Made by a program: the position numbers and the translations under genes. Source: Costus lasius (taxonomy: Eukaryota > Streptophyta > Magnoliopsida > Zingiberales > Costaceae). Taken from it: a stretch of DNA of 64,000 bases. Below are positions 1 through 10,372 of this stretch, one piece after another. Position 1 is the stretch's first letter, and each line of letters opens with the position of its first letter. The stretch spans positions 30,953,565 through 31,017,564 of the forward strand of contig CM050451.1 of assembly GCA_027563935.2 (NCBI GenBank). The letters run 5' to 3'. Under the pieces are notes generated by a model that saw only the letters and a program-made list of their open reading frames with translations, ran no database searches and was not told where the DNA came from.

Positions 1-957
1 AGGAGTTCAATCAGAGGAGAAATCAACAAAACACCGTGCGCCACCGCTATTCGTCGCAGATTACAGCCGTAAAAACCTTTACGGCCGTACCGTAATTTGT
101 TCTCTACCTATTTGATTTCCTACACCATGGATTATTGTACCTCTTCTTCCATGCATGCTTAAACATACTTTGGGACATGGGGGTGTAATCCCCTTGATTT
201 TTAATGATTAGATAAACTATTATTTTCGTCATGATAATCCTTGTTGCGATAATTCTACTTATGTGATGAATTGTCTTTAATTCTCCTTAGATTTTACTGT
301 CATGCATGTTTTAGAGTTTTTGCAATGAGGCTGAAAGGTGATTTGCTTGAGAACTTGGAACCCTAGAATCTTATTTCTTGATTTTAGTAGTCTTATTGCC
401 ATGCTTGATAATATGAATCTAGGGTTGAGTTATTGTGTTAAACATTGATAGATCTTGCACGAAAGTGAAGATCAGTCTGTTGGAAAACCCTAGGTAGAAC
501 CTGTGTTGAGACTCGGATGCCCGAAAGTGATCCTTGAGATTCCACTTGTGATGATCAACAAAGAACTAGGATGCACGAAAGTGATCCTGAGTTCTTTGAT
601 TGATGGTTTACTTATTTACAGCGTTGGGATAAATCTTGCGCGAAAGCGAGGATTGGTCCCTGCATGATTGTCTGCACGAAAGTGAGATAATCCTTTTATG
701 AAGTAAATTAAGTCTTTATCATGATAGGATTTGATTGACGACCTTTTATTATATCTAATCATTGAAATTAAGGTGGATGAAACCCTAGTCCCAGTTTATC
801 TCTTTGATTATTTTCCCGTGTGTTTATTGTTTATTCGCATCATACTCAGTTTGCTTAGCTAGTAAGAATACAACTATTTGGTACTTAACACGTAGGTCTC
901 TGTGGGATCGATATTTTCTTTATTACTTCGAGTATCCATGCACTTGCGGACACTACA
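1..957 (+). mobile_element. Partial LTR, Athila/Tat-type, plus orientation (start lies outside the window)
   Basis: This stretch matches in reverse the better-defined solo LTR at 34529-36121. Both carry several copies of a 'cacgaaagtgatcc' motif (about 461-690 here), a run rich in 'acagccgtaa', and the terminal block 'tctctgtgggatcgata' followed by 'tgcacttgcggaca'. By comparison the LTR should end at 957 (ggacactaca). No primer-binding site follows, so it may be a solo LTR inserted in the leader of the neighbouring minus-strand element. Its left end and target duplication are not visible. Confidence 0.6.
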
Positions 958-1249
958 AGTTTAGGGACAATAAGTTTTTAGAACTGTATTAGGGGGTGAC
1001 AGATCCCTGTGCGCCAAACAAGTTTTGGCTGCGACTCCTTAAATTAGTCTACCTGCTTGTATTTAAAAGTGTGTCCTTTCGGATCACATCAAATGTGTAA
1101 GTCAAGATAGAAAGTAAAATAATAATGAAAATGGAAATAAAAGTAAAAAAACCAATGCTAAAACAAAGAAGAAAAAGTGTCTAGTCTCCAAACTTATCTA
1201 GTAAGTCAATATTAACTAGCCGTAATCCCCGACAACGGCGCCAAAAACT
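958..1249 (-). mobile_element. Start of internal leader of a minus-strand Athila/Tat-like element
   Basis: On the minus strand this follows the LTR at 1250-2688 and begins with a tRNA-Asp primer-binding site. The rest is AT-rich leader without coding potential. It is cut off after about 290 bases by the plus-oriented LTR at 1-957, so Gag and Pol of this element would lie outside the window, if they exist. Confidence 0.55.
1226..1243 (-). promoter_or_regulatory. Primer-binding site, tRNA-Asp type
   Basis: Read on the plus strand, the 18 bases TCCCCGACAACGGCGCCA equal the 3' end of plant tRNA-Asp (TCCCCGGCAACGGCGCCA) except for one base. Minus-strand RNA of the element would therefore pair with that tRNA to prime reverse transcription. 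It starts six bases inside the LTR end. A tRNA-Asp primer is common in Athila/Tat elements. Confidence 0.75.
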
Positions 1250-2688
1250 TGATACGCTCCGCAAGTGCACAAAATTATCGAAGTAATAAAAAGATTATTG
1301 TTCCCAACGAGGACTACGTAGTTAAGTACTGACTTCTTGACTTGTTTGAATCTAGGCAAACTAAATATGTAGTGGTATTGAACTTCTAAGCACGAACAAT
1401 TCAAAGGCAGCGTTAAAGAGGTTTCAAAATCTAAAAGATCGGGATGCTATGGGTTCACCTCACTGACACGCATGAATCATTTAAAGATTACTCAATCAAT
1501 AGAAAATAATTATCATGAAAGGAACTTTTCCTAATCTACATATCACCTCCTCTCGAAGTGTAATAAGGTGTTTAATTAAGTTAACTCCCTACTCTCGTGA
1601 AAGTTAACCTAACTAAACCCATAGTTCTATGAAAAGATGGTTAGATCCTTCATACGAATCCAACCTACTCTCGTGATTGGATTCGAAGGTTCAATTGAAA
1701 TAGATCGGACATTGCGATTCACCTCTCGGTACTTCTCGCAACGTCTAATACGCAATTATATGTGGCCAAGGTAAATTACAAAATGAACACAACTTCAATC
1801 AAATCATGATAATAAATTCATATAAAAAGAGCATAAATATAGATCAATTCATAAATGTCAGCGGGCTACGCCCATTAATCCGAAACAAGGATCTACTCGC
1901 TCATTTTATTGAAGGAAAACATGAGTTTATGATGAACAAGTAAAATCTTCTAAAATTTCCAAAGAAATCACTAAGACAACAATAAAACCGCCTTCTCCTC
2001 GATCTGTAGATGAGAAAGAGTCGATCAATCATTGCTTTTGCGTGGAATCTCACTAAAATATGCTCTAAAACTCCAATTTCACCCTCATCGCTGCCGCTGC
2101 TTGTGTTCGTCCAAAAAAAGCCCTCTTACTCTCAAAAAATCTGATCTTTTATAGCTAGACCAGTTTGGAACCCCTCAAGGAATGTTTCTGCAAAGTTTGG
2201 TTTGAATCGGTGGAGAATCGAGTGAAAAACTCGTCAGGCGGCAATTTTCACGGCCATGATGAGTTTACGGCCACAGCCGTAAATGTCTCTGTGTGTACAA
2301 CTCTTTGTACACAGAAAGTTTCATGGACCGTGATGGATTCACGGCTTCACCCATGAAAGTTTCTGTGCATTCCAACACTTAGCTATTTTTCACCTTTCGC
2401 TCGACGTCAAAATTACGGCTAAGATCGTGAATGTTGAATTCTTCACCATTTTCACTCCAAATTTGACGTGTAAGCTCGTGATCTCCTCGGGAATCATGTG
2501 TTGTCTTCAAAACTCATGAAATCCTTCATTTTTAGGTGATTTTACCTATATTTTCATAAAAATCAAGAAAAGTGAAGATTATATATCAAGTGAAGTAAAA
2601 AACACCGAAATAAGCGCAAAATCATGCAAATAAGTCCGAAATATAACATAAAATATAGGCAAAAGTGTGATGTAAATACAACGCATCA
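1250..2688 (-). mobile_element. 5' LTR of a minus-strand Athila/Tat-like retrotransposon
   Basis: On the minus strand the LTR starts TGATGCGTTG (at 2688) and ends GAGCGTATCA (at 1250), giving TG...CA ends and partly inverted termini. It is 1439 bp and lies next to the tRNA-Asp primer-binding site. It contains the family block 'gcaagtgcacaaaattatcgaagtaat', shared in diverged form with the LTRs at 1-957 and 34529-36121. It interrupts the plus-strand Athila-like spacer that starts at 2689. Confidence 0.7.
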
Positions 2689-3092
2689 GGCAGCTTGCCC
2701 ACCTAATTGAAGTAACCCACTCCATCGAGATGTTCTTGCATACACACCTCTCAGAGTACCCCCCCCCCCCCCATGTGATGATGAGGTCTGTGATGACATA
2801 GTCCATATTTCAAATTCATCCCAATCCAATGACGACAACGATGACCCTAACGAGTGTAGTGAGTAGAGCTGCACCTTTGTAAGTCTCCCCCTCTTTTTTC
2901 ACTTTTATACATACTTCGTGCATTGAGGATGATGCATTCTCTAGCTTTGAGGGAGATTTGCATATTTTGGCTATTATCATGACATGTTTTGGTATTGTAG
3001 GGTCTTCGTGCTTAAAACTTTGTTTAAAACTTTGTGCTTCTTGTATGTTGTTTGAACATGTCATATGATGTTTTAACGATGTTGCTACCGAT
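2689..3092 (+). mobile_element. 3' non-coding spacer of a plus-strand Athila-like element, left part
   Basis: The sequence has the look of the region after pol in Athila elements ('cattgaggatgatgcattctctagctttgaggga'-like text around 2922). It contains a run of 14 C at 2759-2772. No frame codes for a recognisable protein. The same spacer resumes at 10373 after the TRIM insertion: the five bases at 3088-3092 (CCGAT) are repeated at 10368-10372. Confidence 0.55.
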
Positions 3093-3269
3093 TGTAATAC
3101 CCCGAGTATAGTCCCACATTGCAAGTGGGAGAAACTATTATGTGGTTTATAAGGCTTAGTAGGCTTGCTATTGTTAACTTGGGCTTAAGCATTTTAATAA
3201 ATTGGGCCACGTTGCAAATCGGCTCACCAAGTTAATAAATAGTTTGCTTAGTAAGCAGGTTATAACAAA

Positions 3270-3281
3270 TGGTATCAGAGC
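3270..3281 (+). promoter_or_regulatory. TRIM primer-binding site (initiator tRNA-Met), first interior
   Basis: TGGTATCAGAGC is complementary to the 3' end of plant initiator tRNA-Met and lies three bases after the LTR end (TAACA at 3267). The same site occurs at 10017-10028 and, reversed, at 9660-9671. Confidence 0.8.
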
Positions 3282-3433
3282 AAAACTTAGTCCTAAGCAT
3301 GGTGAGAGGCCAATAGGAAAGGGCTACCGAGGATGGTGGAGCCACCTTTGGGCTGACCTCACATGCTGCCGACTAAGGGATGATTCTTGGGCATGTGTTA
3401 GGGATGTGGGCTTGACGAGGACGTCAAGTCTTA

Positions 3434-3444
3434 AGTGGGGGAGA
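3434..3444 (+). promoter_or_regulatory. TRIM polypurine tract, first interior
   Basis: AGTGGGGGAGA sits just before the next LTR start (TGTAATACC at 3446). This is the usual place for the plus-strand primer of an LTR element. Equivalent tracts lie at 10180-10190 and, reversed, at 9498-9508. Confidence 0.7.
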
Positions 3445-3817
3445 TTGTAATACCCCAAGTGTCACATCCCGTTATCTTAACCCCAAACAAGCAACACAAA
3501 TCATAGAGAAACAGGATGTTATCATACAAGATCGATTCACATGCTAGGTAAAACCAAGTTCAAGAAAACACGATCTGAAAATTTTCGAAAATTCATACAT
3601 AGAATCTCAAAATACAATTTCATAAATGTACCTGCCACCACGCAATACTTGCACTAGACATATGCAAGTTACATTTATATTAAAACCGATTGCAAAAACA
3701 CAAGTCAACTCGAAATTCAAAACAAAGTCATAATATCGATTCTATAAATTCATTCAATGATACCACACCGAAACCAGGCCAAAGCCCGCGGTGACACAAA
3801 AATCAGAATATCAAACT

Positions 3818-3898
3818 GCCACAACCGGCAACACAAGTTCACATAATTCGGCCACAACTGGCAACACAAGTTCACATAATTCGGCCACAACCGGCCCC
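3818..3898. repeat. Short tandem repeat in Tekay LTR, about 36 bp unit
   Basis: About two and a half copies of a unit built on 'cggcaacacaagttcacat' and 'aattcggccacaac' lie in tandem, with single-base differences between copies. Confidence 0.75.
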
Positions 3899-4609
3899 AG
3901 TAATTAAACACAAAAGTCTTATTCATTCAACTGGCATATCACGATGTTCATATAAAATGTTAACTGGAAATGCGCCCCTGCTCTACACCTGAAAATAATG
4001 AGGGGTGAGCTACACAGCCCAGTGAGTGGATAGTCTCAAACGACCATCCATAACATACACTCAAAATACATGCAGATTATTTTAAAAACATTGAACAGAA
4101 TATCATGTCAACATATAACAAAATTAAAGCACAGAACTCATATAAAACAGTCAGATGGACACTGCTAAGACATCACACCAGTGTCTACTCAAGGTTCTAG
4201 AGTTATACTCTAAACCAACTAAACATACCAACCATTTAGTTAACCTAGTTGTCCAGCATATTCAGTAGTGACCATTATGGTCCAACCCGGCTTTGGCCTA
4301 AGCACTGGGAGAAGCCTGCAAATCACATGCAACATATAGATGGACAGTGAGTAGACTCAAGAGGTAATCACCACCTGGTCAAGATGTGATACATTGATCT
4401 ACACCACCCCATAATCACAAAAATCTAAGCGTCTAAGAGTGACGACATCAAGAGGTGGCCCCTGTCCGACCAAGACATGGCACTTTGCGTCTTATATCAC
4501 TCGTTCTCCCAAAGGGTTCCTTAACTGGAGAACACCAGACACATCTTATATCTTATTTCACAAAAGTGGACTCCTAAGTGTCAACTAGACTCTAGGATAG
4601 TCATTTTTA

Positions 4610-4693
4610 TCACAATAATCACATCAGGCAGGCTGAACAACAACCCCCTTATCACAATAATCACATCAGGCAGGCTGAACAACAACCCCCTCA
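4610..4693. repeat. Two-copy 42-bp tandem duplication in Tekay LTR
   Basis: A unit beginning 'atcacaataatcacatcagg' and ending in 'aacaacccccttt/c' occurs twice in a row, essentially identical. It looks recent. Confidence 0.75.
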
Positions 4694-4797
4694 CATATCA
4701 CAATACAGGGCTGAAATCTCTAACCCTTAACATATCACATATAGACTATCCCCTTGAGTACACAGTTACACTTAGCCTTAGTCCTATCCATTCCATG

Positions 4798-4945
4798 ACC
4801 ACAACACATAATATTTGAGTTCACATAACCACATAATATTCGAAAATCACATAACCACATAATATTCAAAAAAATCACATAATCACATAATATTCAAAAA
4901 TCACATAACCACATAATATTCCAAAAAATCACATAATTCACATAG
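4798..4945. repeat. Array of 'cacataaccacataatattc' units in Tekay LTR
   Basis: Four to five copies of a roughly 27-bp unit (cacataaccacataatattc plus a variable a-rich tail) lie in tandem. Copies differ by small indels in the tail. Confidence 0.75.
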
Positions 4946-6118
4946 TAGTGTAGTCCTTAGGTTTCATGCTGATTAGTTCAGTCTAACCTTGCTAAGTTAT
5001 CACCCAAGTTTCTCAAACAAAGATTCATGGTCATAGATAAATAAACATGAATATTATTAGCATTTATTAGGGCTATTAGGGCATCCATAACATCAACATA
5101 AGATTAAAATTCATCTTCTTACAATCTAATTCACAAAACATCACATGTAGCCCACGGTTTCAAGCATATTATATACTTAAAATTTAAAGCCCTAGTTAAC
5201 AAGAATTCCATGCTAAAAATCATTGATTTAAAGCTTCCTAAATTCCATATAAGAATACCTTAAATTTCAATTTTTCATGATATATACACCCATGCAAAAT
5301 TTCGGTTTTTCATGATATATTCACCTTTGCAAAATTCGGTTTTCAACATGGTGAGGTCTTGAGTTTCGGTTTTTAACATGGTAAAGTTTTCAAACAATTA
5401 CATGTATCATCTAACACAACCAAATAGATAGGATCGAATAGACACTCCACTCACCTCTTAACCGTGAACACTAAGGTGAAATCTTCCCCCACAAAACTCG
5501 TCTAAAGCCTTTAAGCCGCCCAAAGAATCTCCAAGAACTCGCCAAGAAAGTTTCTTCACCTCAAGGAAATTCGCCAAGGGGAAGAAGATGGAGAATTCGC
5601 CTCAATAACTCCAAGAACACCAAGATCGCCTTCTTCCTCCAAGGTGGCGTCAAGCTCTAGGGTTGCATGAACGATCAGCCGCCAAAAGTCCTCTTCACGC
5701 CATATTTGAATTAACGGATTGGATCTTCAAGTCGCCAAGCATCCTAACCGCCAAGTAGAGGATCCAAGTCCATGTCGCCAAGTGATGATCCAATTAGGTG
5801 AGAAGACTTAATCCACTAACTAATTAATTCGAATCCATCTAATTTAAGTGTAAACCCAATAACCCATAGTTAACTAATTAATTTAACCATTAACTAACCA
5901 TTTAACCATTCACTTAAACGAAAATCCAATAAGGATTTAATTAACATCCAATAAGGTCTATTTAATTAATTACAAATTAACAATCAATAAACCAGTTAAT
6001 TAATATCCAATAAGCTAGTTAATTAACATCCAATACTGCTTAACGTAAAATCCACAGTCAATGATTTTATTTAAATCAAAATAATACTTACCAGGACTTA
6101 AGATCCTTGGATCTTACA

Positions 6119-6130
6119 TCCCTCCCTCCT
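6119..6130 (-). promoter_or_regulatory. Polypurine tract of the Tekay-like element
   Basis: On the minus strand AGGAGGGAGGGA directly precedes the LTR start TGTAAGATCC. This is the expected plus-strand primer. It lies 17 bases after the pol stop codon. Confidence 0.75.
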
Positions 6131-6147
6131 TATAAAGCTTTAGTCCT

Positions 6148-9100
6148 CTAAAGCTCAGCATTCATATCATCAAAAAGATAAGCATAAAACTTCCTCATAT
6201 CAGCTTCAGTCTCCCAAGTCGCCTCCTCAACCGACTGATTTCCCCAGATAACCTTTACTAAAGGTATAGACTTGTTCCTCAGAACTTTATCCTTTCTATC
6301 CACAATCCGGAGAGGTCTTTCCTCAAAGGTCAAATCACTCTGAATCTGAAGAGGTTCCAACTCCAATACATGAGATGGATCAGGATGATATTTCCTCAAA
6401 GCAGAAACATGGAACACATTATGCACATGATCCATAGCAGGAGGTAAAGCTAACCTGTAAGCCACTGGACCAACTCTCTCAATAATGTCAAAAGGGCCTA
6501 CAAACCTAGGGCTCAGCTTGCCCTTTTTGCCAAACCTCATAACACCCTTAGTAGGTGACACTTTCAAGAAAACATGATCCCCTACCACAAACTCCAGGGA
6601 ACGACGACGATCATCAGCATAACTCTTCTGTCTGTCCCGAGAAATCTTCAGTTTATTCTGTATCTCTCTGACCTTATCAGTAGTCTCCTGTACTGCATCA
6701 GATCTCAAAATCATTCTGTCACCAGTTTCCTCCCAACACAAGGGAGTCCTACACCTTCTTCCATACAAAGCCTCATATGGAGCCATCTGAATACTGGAGT
6801 GGAAGCTATTATTATAAGTGAACTCTATCAAAGATAGATCCCGATTCCACTCAGAACTCCAATCAACCACATAAGCTCTCAATAAGTCTTCTAGAGTCTA
6901 TATAGTACGCTCCGTCTGGCCATCAGACTGAGGATGGTATGCTGTACTAAAACTCAACTTAGTACCCAAACCCTCCTGTAAGCTCTTCCAAAACCTGGAC
7001 AGAAATCGAGAGTCCCTATCAGACACAATATCAACAGGCACTCCATGCAGTCTGACTATCTCATCAATATACAATCTAGCCAGTCTCTCTAAAGGATAAG
7101 TCATCTTGATCGGAAGAAAATGGGCTGATTTAGTGAGTCTATCAACAATCACCCAAATAGCATCATGACCCAATCTGGTTCTGGGCAAACCACAAACAAA
7201 GTCCATACTGATGCATTCCCACTTCCACTCAGGAATAGGAAGGGGCTGCAACAAACCACCAGGCTTCTGGTGTTCAGCCTTTACCGTCTGACAGGTTAAA
7301 CACCTAGAGACAAAATCAAATACTTCTTTCTTCATACCCGGCCACCAAAAGCTTTTCTTGAGGTCCTGATACATCTTAGTCACACCAGGATGTAGAGAAT
7401 ATTTGGAATTATGGCTGTCCTCCAATATTTCTTTCCTCAAGCTCGGTTCCTCAGGGACACACACCCTTCCACGGAACCGAAGAACACCATTATCAGACAA
7501 GCTAAAATCTGGAACTGTACCCGCAACCAAACTATCCCTGATCTGAATTAATTTCGGATCCACAGATTGCTGATCTCTGATCTTCTGCAACAAAGCAGAC
7601 TGTACTCTGAGGAAAGCCACATAACCCGCCTGAACTTTAGGAGAAACACTGATCCTGAGATCTCTGAACTCCTGCAGTAACTGCCACTCACTGACCCGTA
7701 AAGCAGCTACTGAAGTAACTGGATGTCTGCTCAGTGCATCCGCCACTACATTGGCCTTTCCAGCCTGATACTGAATAGAGAAGTCATAGTCTTTGATCAA
7801 CTCCATCCATCTTCTCTGTCTCATGTTCAACTCCTTCTGAGTGAAGATGTACTTGAGACTCTGGTGATCAGTGAACAGATCAAACTCTTGACCCAACAAA
7901 TAGTGACGCCATATCTTCAGAGCAAAGACTACGGCCGCCAACTCTAAGTCATGAGTAGGGTAGTTCAACTCATACTCCTTCAGTTGTCTCGAAGCATAGG
8001 CTACCACAGAACCCTTCTGCATCAAGACACAACCCAACCCTTTGCCTGAAGCATCCGTATAAACAGTAAACCTTTCCCCATCACTAGGAATAATGAGGAT
8101 CGGTGTACTAGTCAACCTTCTCTTCAGCTCTTGAAAGCTCTCTTCACACTTGTCATCCCAATTAAACTTGGCCTCTTTTCTGGTCAATTTAGTTAAAGGA
8201 CCCGCCAGCTTGGAGAATCCATCAACAAATCTCCGGTAGTAACCTGCTAATCCCAGGAAACTTCTGATCTCAGTAGCACTAGTCGGTCTTCCCCAATTGA
8301 GGATGGCTTGCACTTTAACCGGATCCACAGACACCCCCTGACCAGAAATCACATGCCCAAGGAAACTGATCTTTTCTAGCCAGAACTCACACTTACTAGC
8401 CTTGGCATATAATCGGTTTTTCCTCAGAATCTCCAGCACTCTGCGCAAGTCACTGACATGATCCGAAGTAGTCCGAGAGTACACCAAGATATCATCTATG
8501 AAAACCACCACACATGAATCAAGTAATTCATGAAATACCCTGTTCATCAAATCCATGAAGACAGCAGGTGCATTCGTCAGTCCAAAAGGCATAACTAGAA
8601 ATTCGAAATGCCCATACCTGGTCCTGAAAGCAGTCTTAAATATATCCTCATCCTTGACCCTAAGTTGGTAATACCCTGATCTCAGGTCAATCTTAGAGAA
8701 CACTGTCGCTCCCTGTAATTGATCAAATAGATCATCAATTCTGGGAAGAGGATACTTATTCTTGATAGTCACTTGGTTCAGTTGCCTGTAATCTATACAC
8801 ATCCTCAGGGTTCCATCTTTCTTCTTGACGAACAGCACTGGTGCTCCCCAGGGAGAAGCACTAGGCCGGATGTAACCTTTTTCCAGCAATTCCTCCAGCT
8901 GCTTCTTAAGTTCGGCCAACTCTGATGTAGCCATGCGGTAAGGAGCTCTAGAGATAGGTGCAGTACCTGGCGCCAACTCAATGCCAAATTCTACTTCTCT
9001 AATTGGTGGTAAGCCTGAAAATTCCTCAGAGAACACATCAGGAAACTCTTGCACCACCGCCATCTGAGTCAAATCAGAAGTAGAATCATCCTGCACCTTA

Positions 9101-9321
9101 ACATGTGCAAGGTAACCCTTACACCCACTAGCAAGTAACTTTCTGGCCTGCAGGAAAGATATCACATGTGGTCCTTGGTCTGACACTAGACCTCTCACAA
9201 AAAGCCGATTCCCATCTAGCAGATTCAAGGTGATTACTTTCTCAAAGCAATCCACAGTGGCATGATGGGAAGATAACCAATCCATACCTAGGATGACATC
9301 ATAGTCTTGCATGTCTAAAAT
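6148..9321 (-). pseudogene. Tekay-like gypsy pol, 5'-truncated, one stop codon (RT, RNase H, integrase, chromodomain)
   Basis: The minus-strand frame enters from a TRIM LTR at 9321 and picks up pol inside the protease ([16 protein letters not shown]); the catalytic DTG part and all of gag are missing. Counting from the ATG upstream at 9387, reverse transcriptase covers about 165-345 with FIDDIL near 296, and RNase H about 440-555 (D445, E482, D507). Integrase has an H2C2 finger near 659-699 and core residues D729, D790 and E826. An in-frame TAG at 6898-6900 (in place of CAG, glutamine, seen in relatives) stops the frame just after the last catalytic residue. The same frame then runs on to 6148 through a GPF/Y module (GPFDIIERVGPVAYRL) and a chromodomain-like tail (VKVIWGNQSVEEATWE). 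Length, order and tail fit Tekay/Del chromoviruses. It cannot make a full polyprotein. Confidence 0.88.
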
Positions 9322-9848
9322 TGTTACGACCCACTTAGTAAGCAAACTATTCATTAACTTGGTGAGCCGATTTGCAACGTGGCCCAATTTATTAAAATGC
9401 TTAAGCCCAAGTTAACAATAGCAAGCCTACTAAGCCTTATAAACCACATAATAGTTTCTCCCACTTGCAATGTGGGACTATACTCGGGGTATTACAATCT
9501 CCCCCACTTAAGACTTGACGTCCTCGTCAAGCCCAAACCTTAACACATGCCCAAGAATCATCCCTTAGTCGGCAGCATGTGAGGTCAGCCCAAAGGTGGC
9601 TCCACCATCCTCGGTAGCCCTTTCCTATTGGCTTCTCACCATGCTTAGGACTAAGTTTTGCTCTGATACCATTTGTTACGACCCACTTAGTAAGCAAACT
9701 ATTCATTAACTTGGTGAGCCGATTTGCAACGTGGCCCAATTTATTAAAATGCTTAAGCCCAAGTTAACAATAGCAAGCCCACTGAGCCTTATAAACCACA
9801 TAATAGTTTCTCCCACTTGCAATGTGGGACTATACTCGGGGTATTACA
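9322..9848 (-). mobile_element. Complete minus-oriented TRIM copy
   Basis: Two LTRs (9322-9496 and 9674-9848, 175 bp each) flank an interior of about 177 bp with a reversed primer site GCTCTGATACCA (9660-9671) and a reversed polypurine tract (9498-9508). The left flank is gypsy pol. The right flank is the decayed CTGAG in a plus-oriented TRIM LTR. The flanks do not repeat each other, so this is not a simple insertion. Any open frame here reads LTR sequence and is not a gene. Confidence 0.85.
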
Positions 9849-10372
9849 CTGAGTTTAGTCCCACATTGCAAGTGGGAGAAACTATTATGTGGTTTATAAG
9901 GCTTAGTGGGCTTGCTATTGTTAACTTGGGCTTAAGCATTTTAATAAATTGGGCCACATTGCAAATCGGCTCACCAAGTTAATAAATAGTTTGCTTAGTA
10001 AGCAGGTTATAACAAATGGTATCAGAGCAAAACTTAGTCCTAAGCATGGTGAGAGGCCAATAGGAAAGGGCTACCGAGGATGGTGGAGCCACCTTTGGGC
10101 TGACCTCACATGCTGCCGACTAAGGGATGATTCTTGGGCATGTGTTAAGATTTGGGCTTGACGAGGACGTCAAGTCTTAAGTGGGGGAGATTGTAATACC
10201 CCGAGTATAGTCCCACATTGCAAGTGGGAGAAACTATTATGTGGTTTATAAGGCTTAGTGGGCTTGCTATTGTTAACTTGGGCTTAAGCATTTTAATAAA
10301 TTAGGCCACGTTGCAAAATCGGCTCACCAAGTTAATGAATAGTTTTCTTACTAAGCGGGTCGTAACACCGAT

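Larger units (their letters stand above)
3460..6118 (-). mobile_element. 3' LTR of the Tekay-like element (2.66 kb)
   Basis: On the minus strand the LTR starts TGTAAGATCC (at 6118) and ends GGGATGTGACA (at 3460). Its length of 2659 bp fits the long LTRs of Tekay/Del chromoviruses. A related LTR of similar length and start is at 61353-63996. It holds three short tandem repeats (annotated separately) and no gene. Confidence 0.75.
3460..9848 (-). mobile_element. Minus-strand Tekay-like chromovirus with a TRIM copy in place of its 5' end
   Basis: The unit has a 3' LTR (3460-6118), a polypurine tract, a pol region (6148-9321) and then, where gag and the 5' LTR should be, a complete minus-oriented TRIM (9322-9848). 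It interrupts the middle LTR of the tandem TRIM. The five bases on either side are CCAAG (3455-3459) and CTGAG (9849-9853). The undisturbed TRIM LTRs read CCGAG there, so both look like decayed copies of one target duplication. The element is defective: it lacks gag, the protease active site and the 5' LTR. Confidence 0.75.
3088..10372 (+). mobile_element. Tandem TRIM-like element (three LTRs, two interiors) with nested gypsy, flanked by CCGAT duplication
   Basis: A miniature LTR element in plus orientation is inserted between 5-bp duplications CCGAT (3088-3092 and 10368-10372). Its order is LTR 3093-3267, interior 3268-3445, LTR 3446-3459 continued at 9849-10014, interior 10015-10191, LTR 10192-10367. 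Each LTR is about 175 bp, starting TGTAATACCCCGAG and ending TAACA. Each interior is about 178 bp and has a TGGTATCAGAGC primer site and an AAGTGGGGGAGA polypurine tract, but no gene. That fits a non-autonomous TRIM. The shared middle LTR suggests LTR-LTR recombination. The gypsy insertion at 3460-9848 splits the middle LTR. Confidence 0.8.

Noticed and set aside
3202..3450. Repeated open frame beginning [11 protein letters not shown] (also at 9527-9739, 9949-10161 and at the start of the gypsy frame at 9387)
   Set aside because: It reads through TRIM LTR, primer-binding site and interior, and recurs only because the TRIM recurs. No known protein.
9322..9848. Simple insertion of a TRIM into gypsy pol
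   Set aside because: The two flanks are not equal and the right flank is not gypsy sequence, so a plain insertion does not explain the structure. See the finding on the chimeric 5' end.
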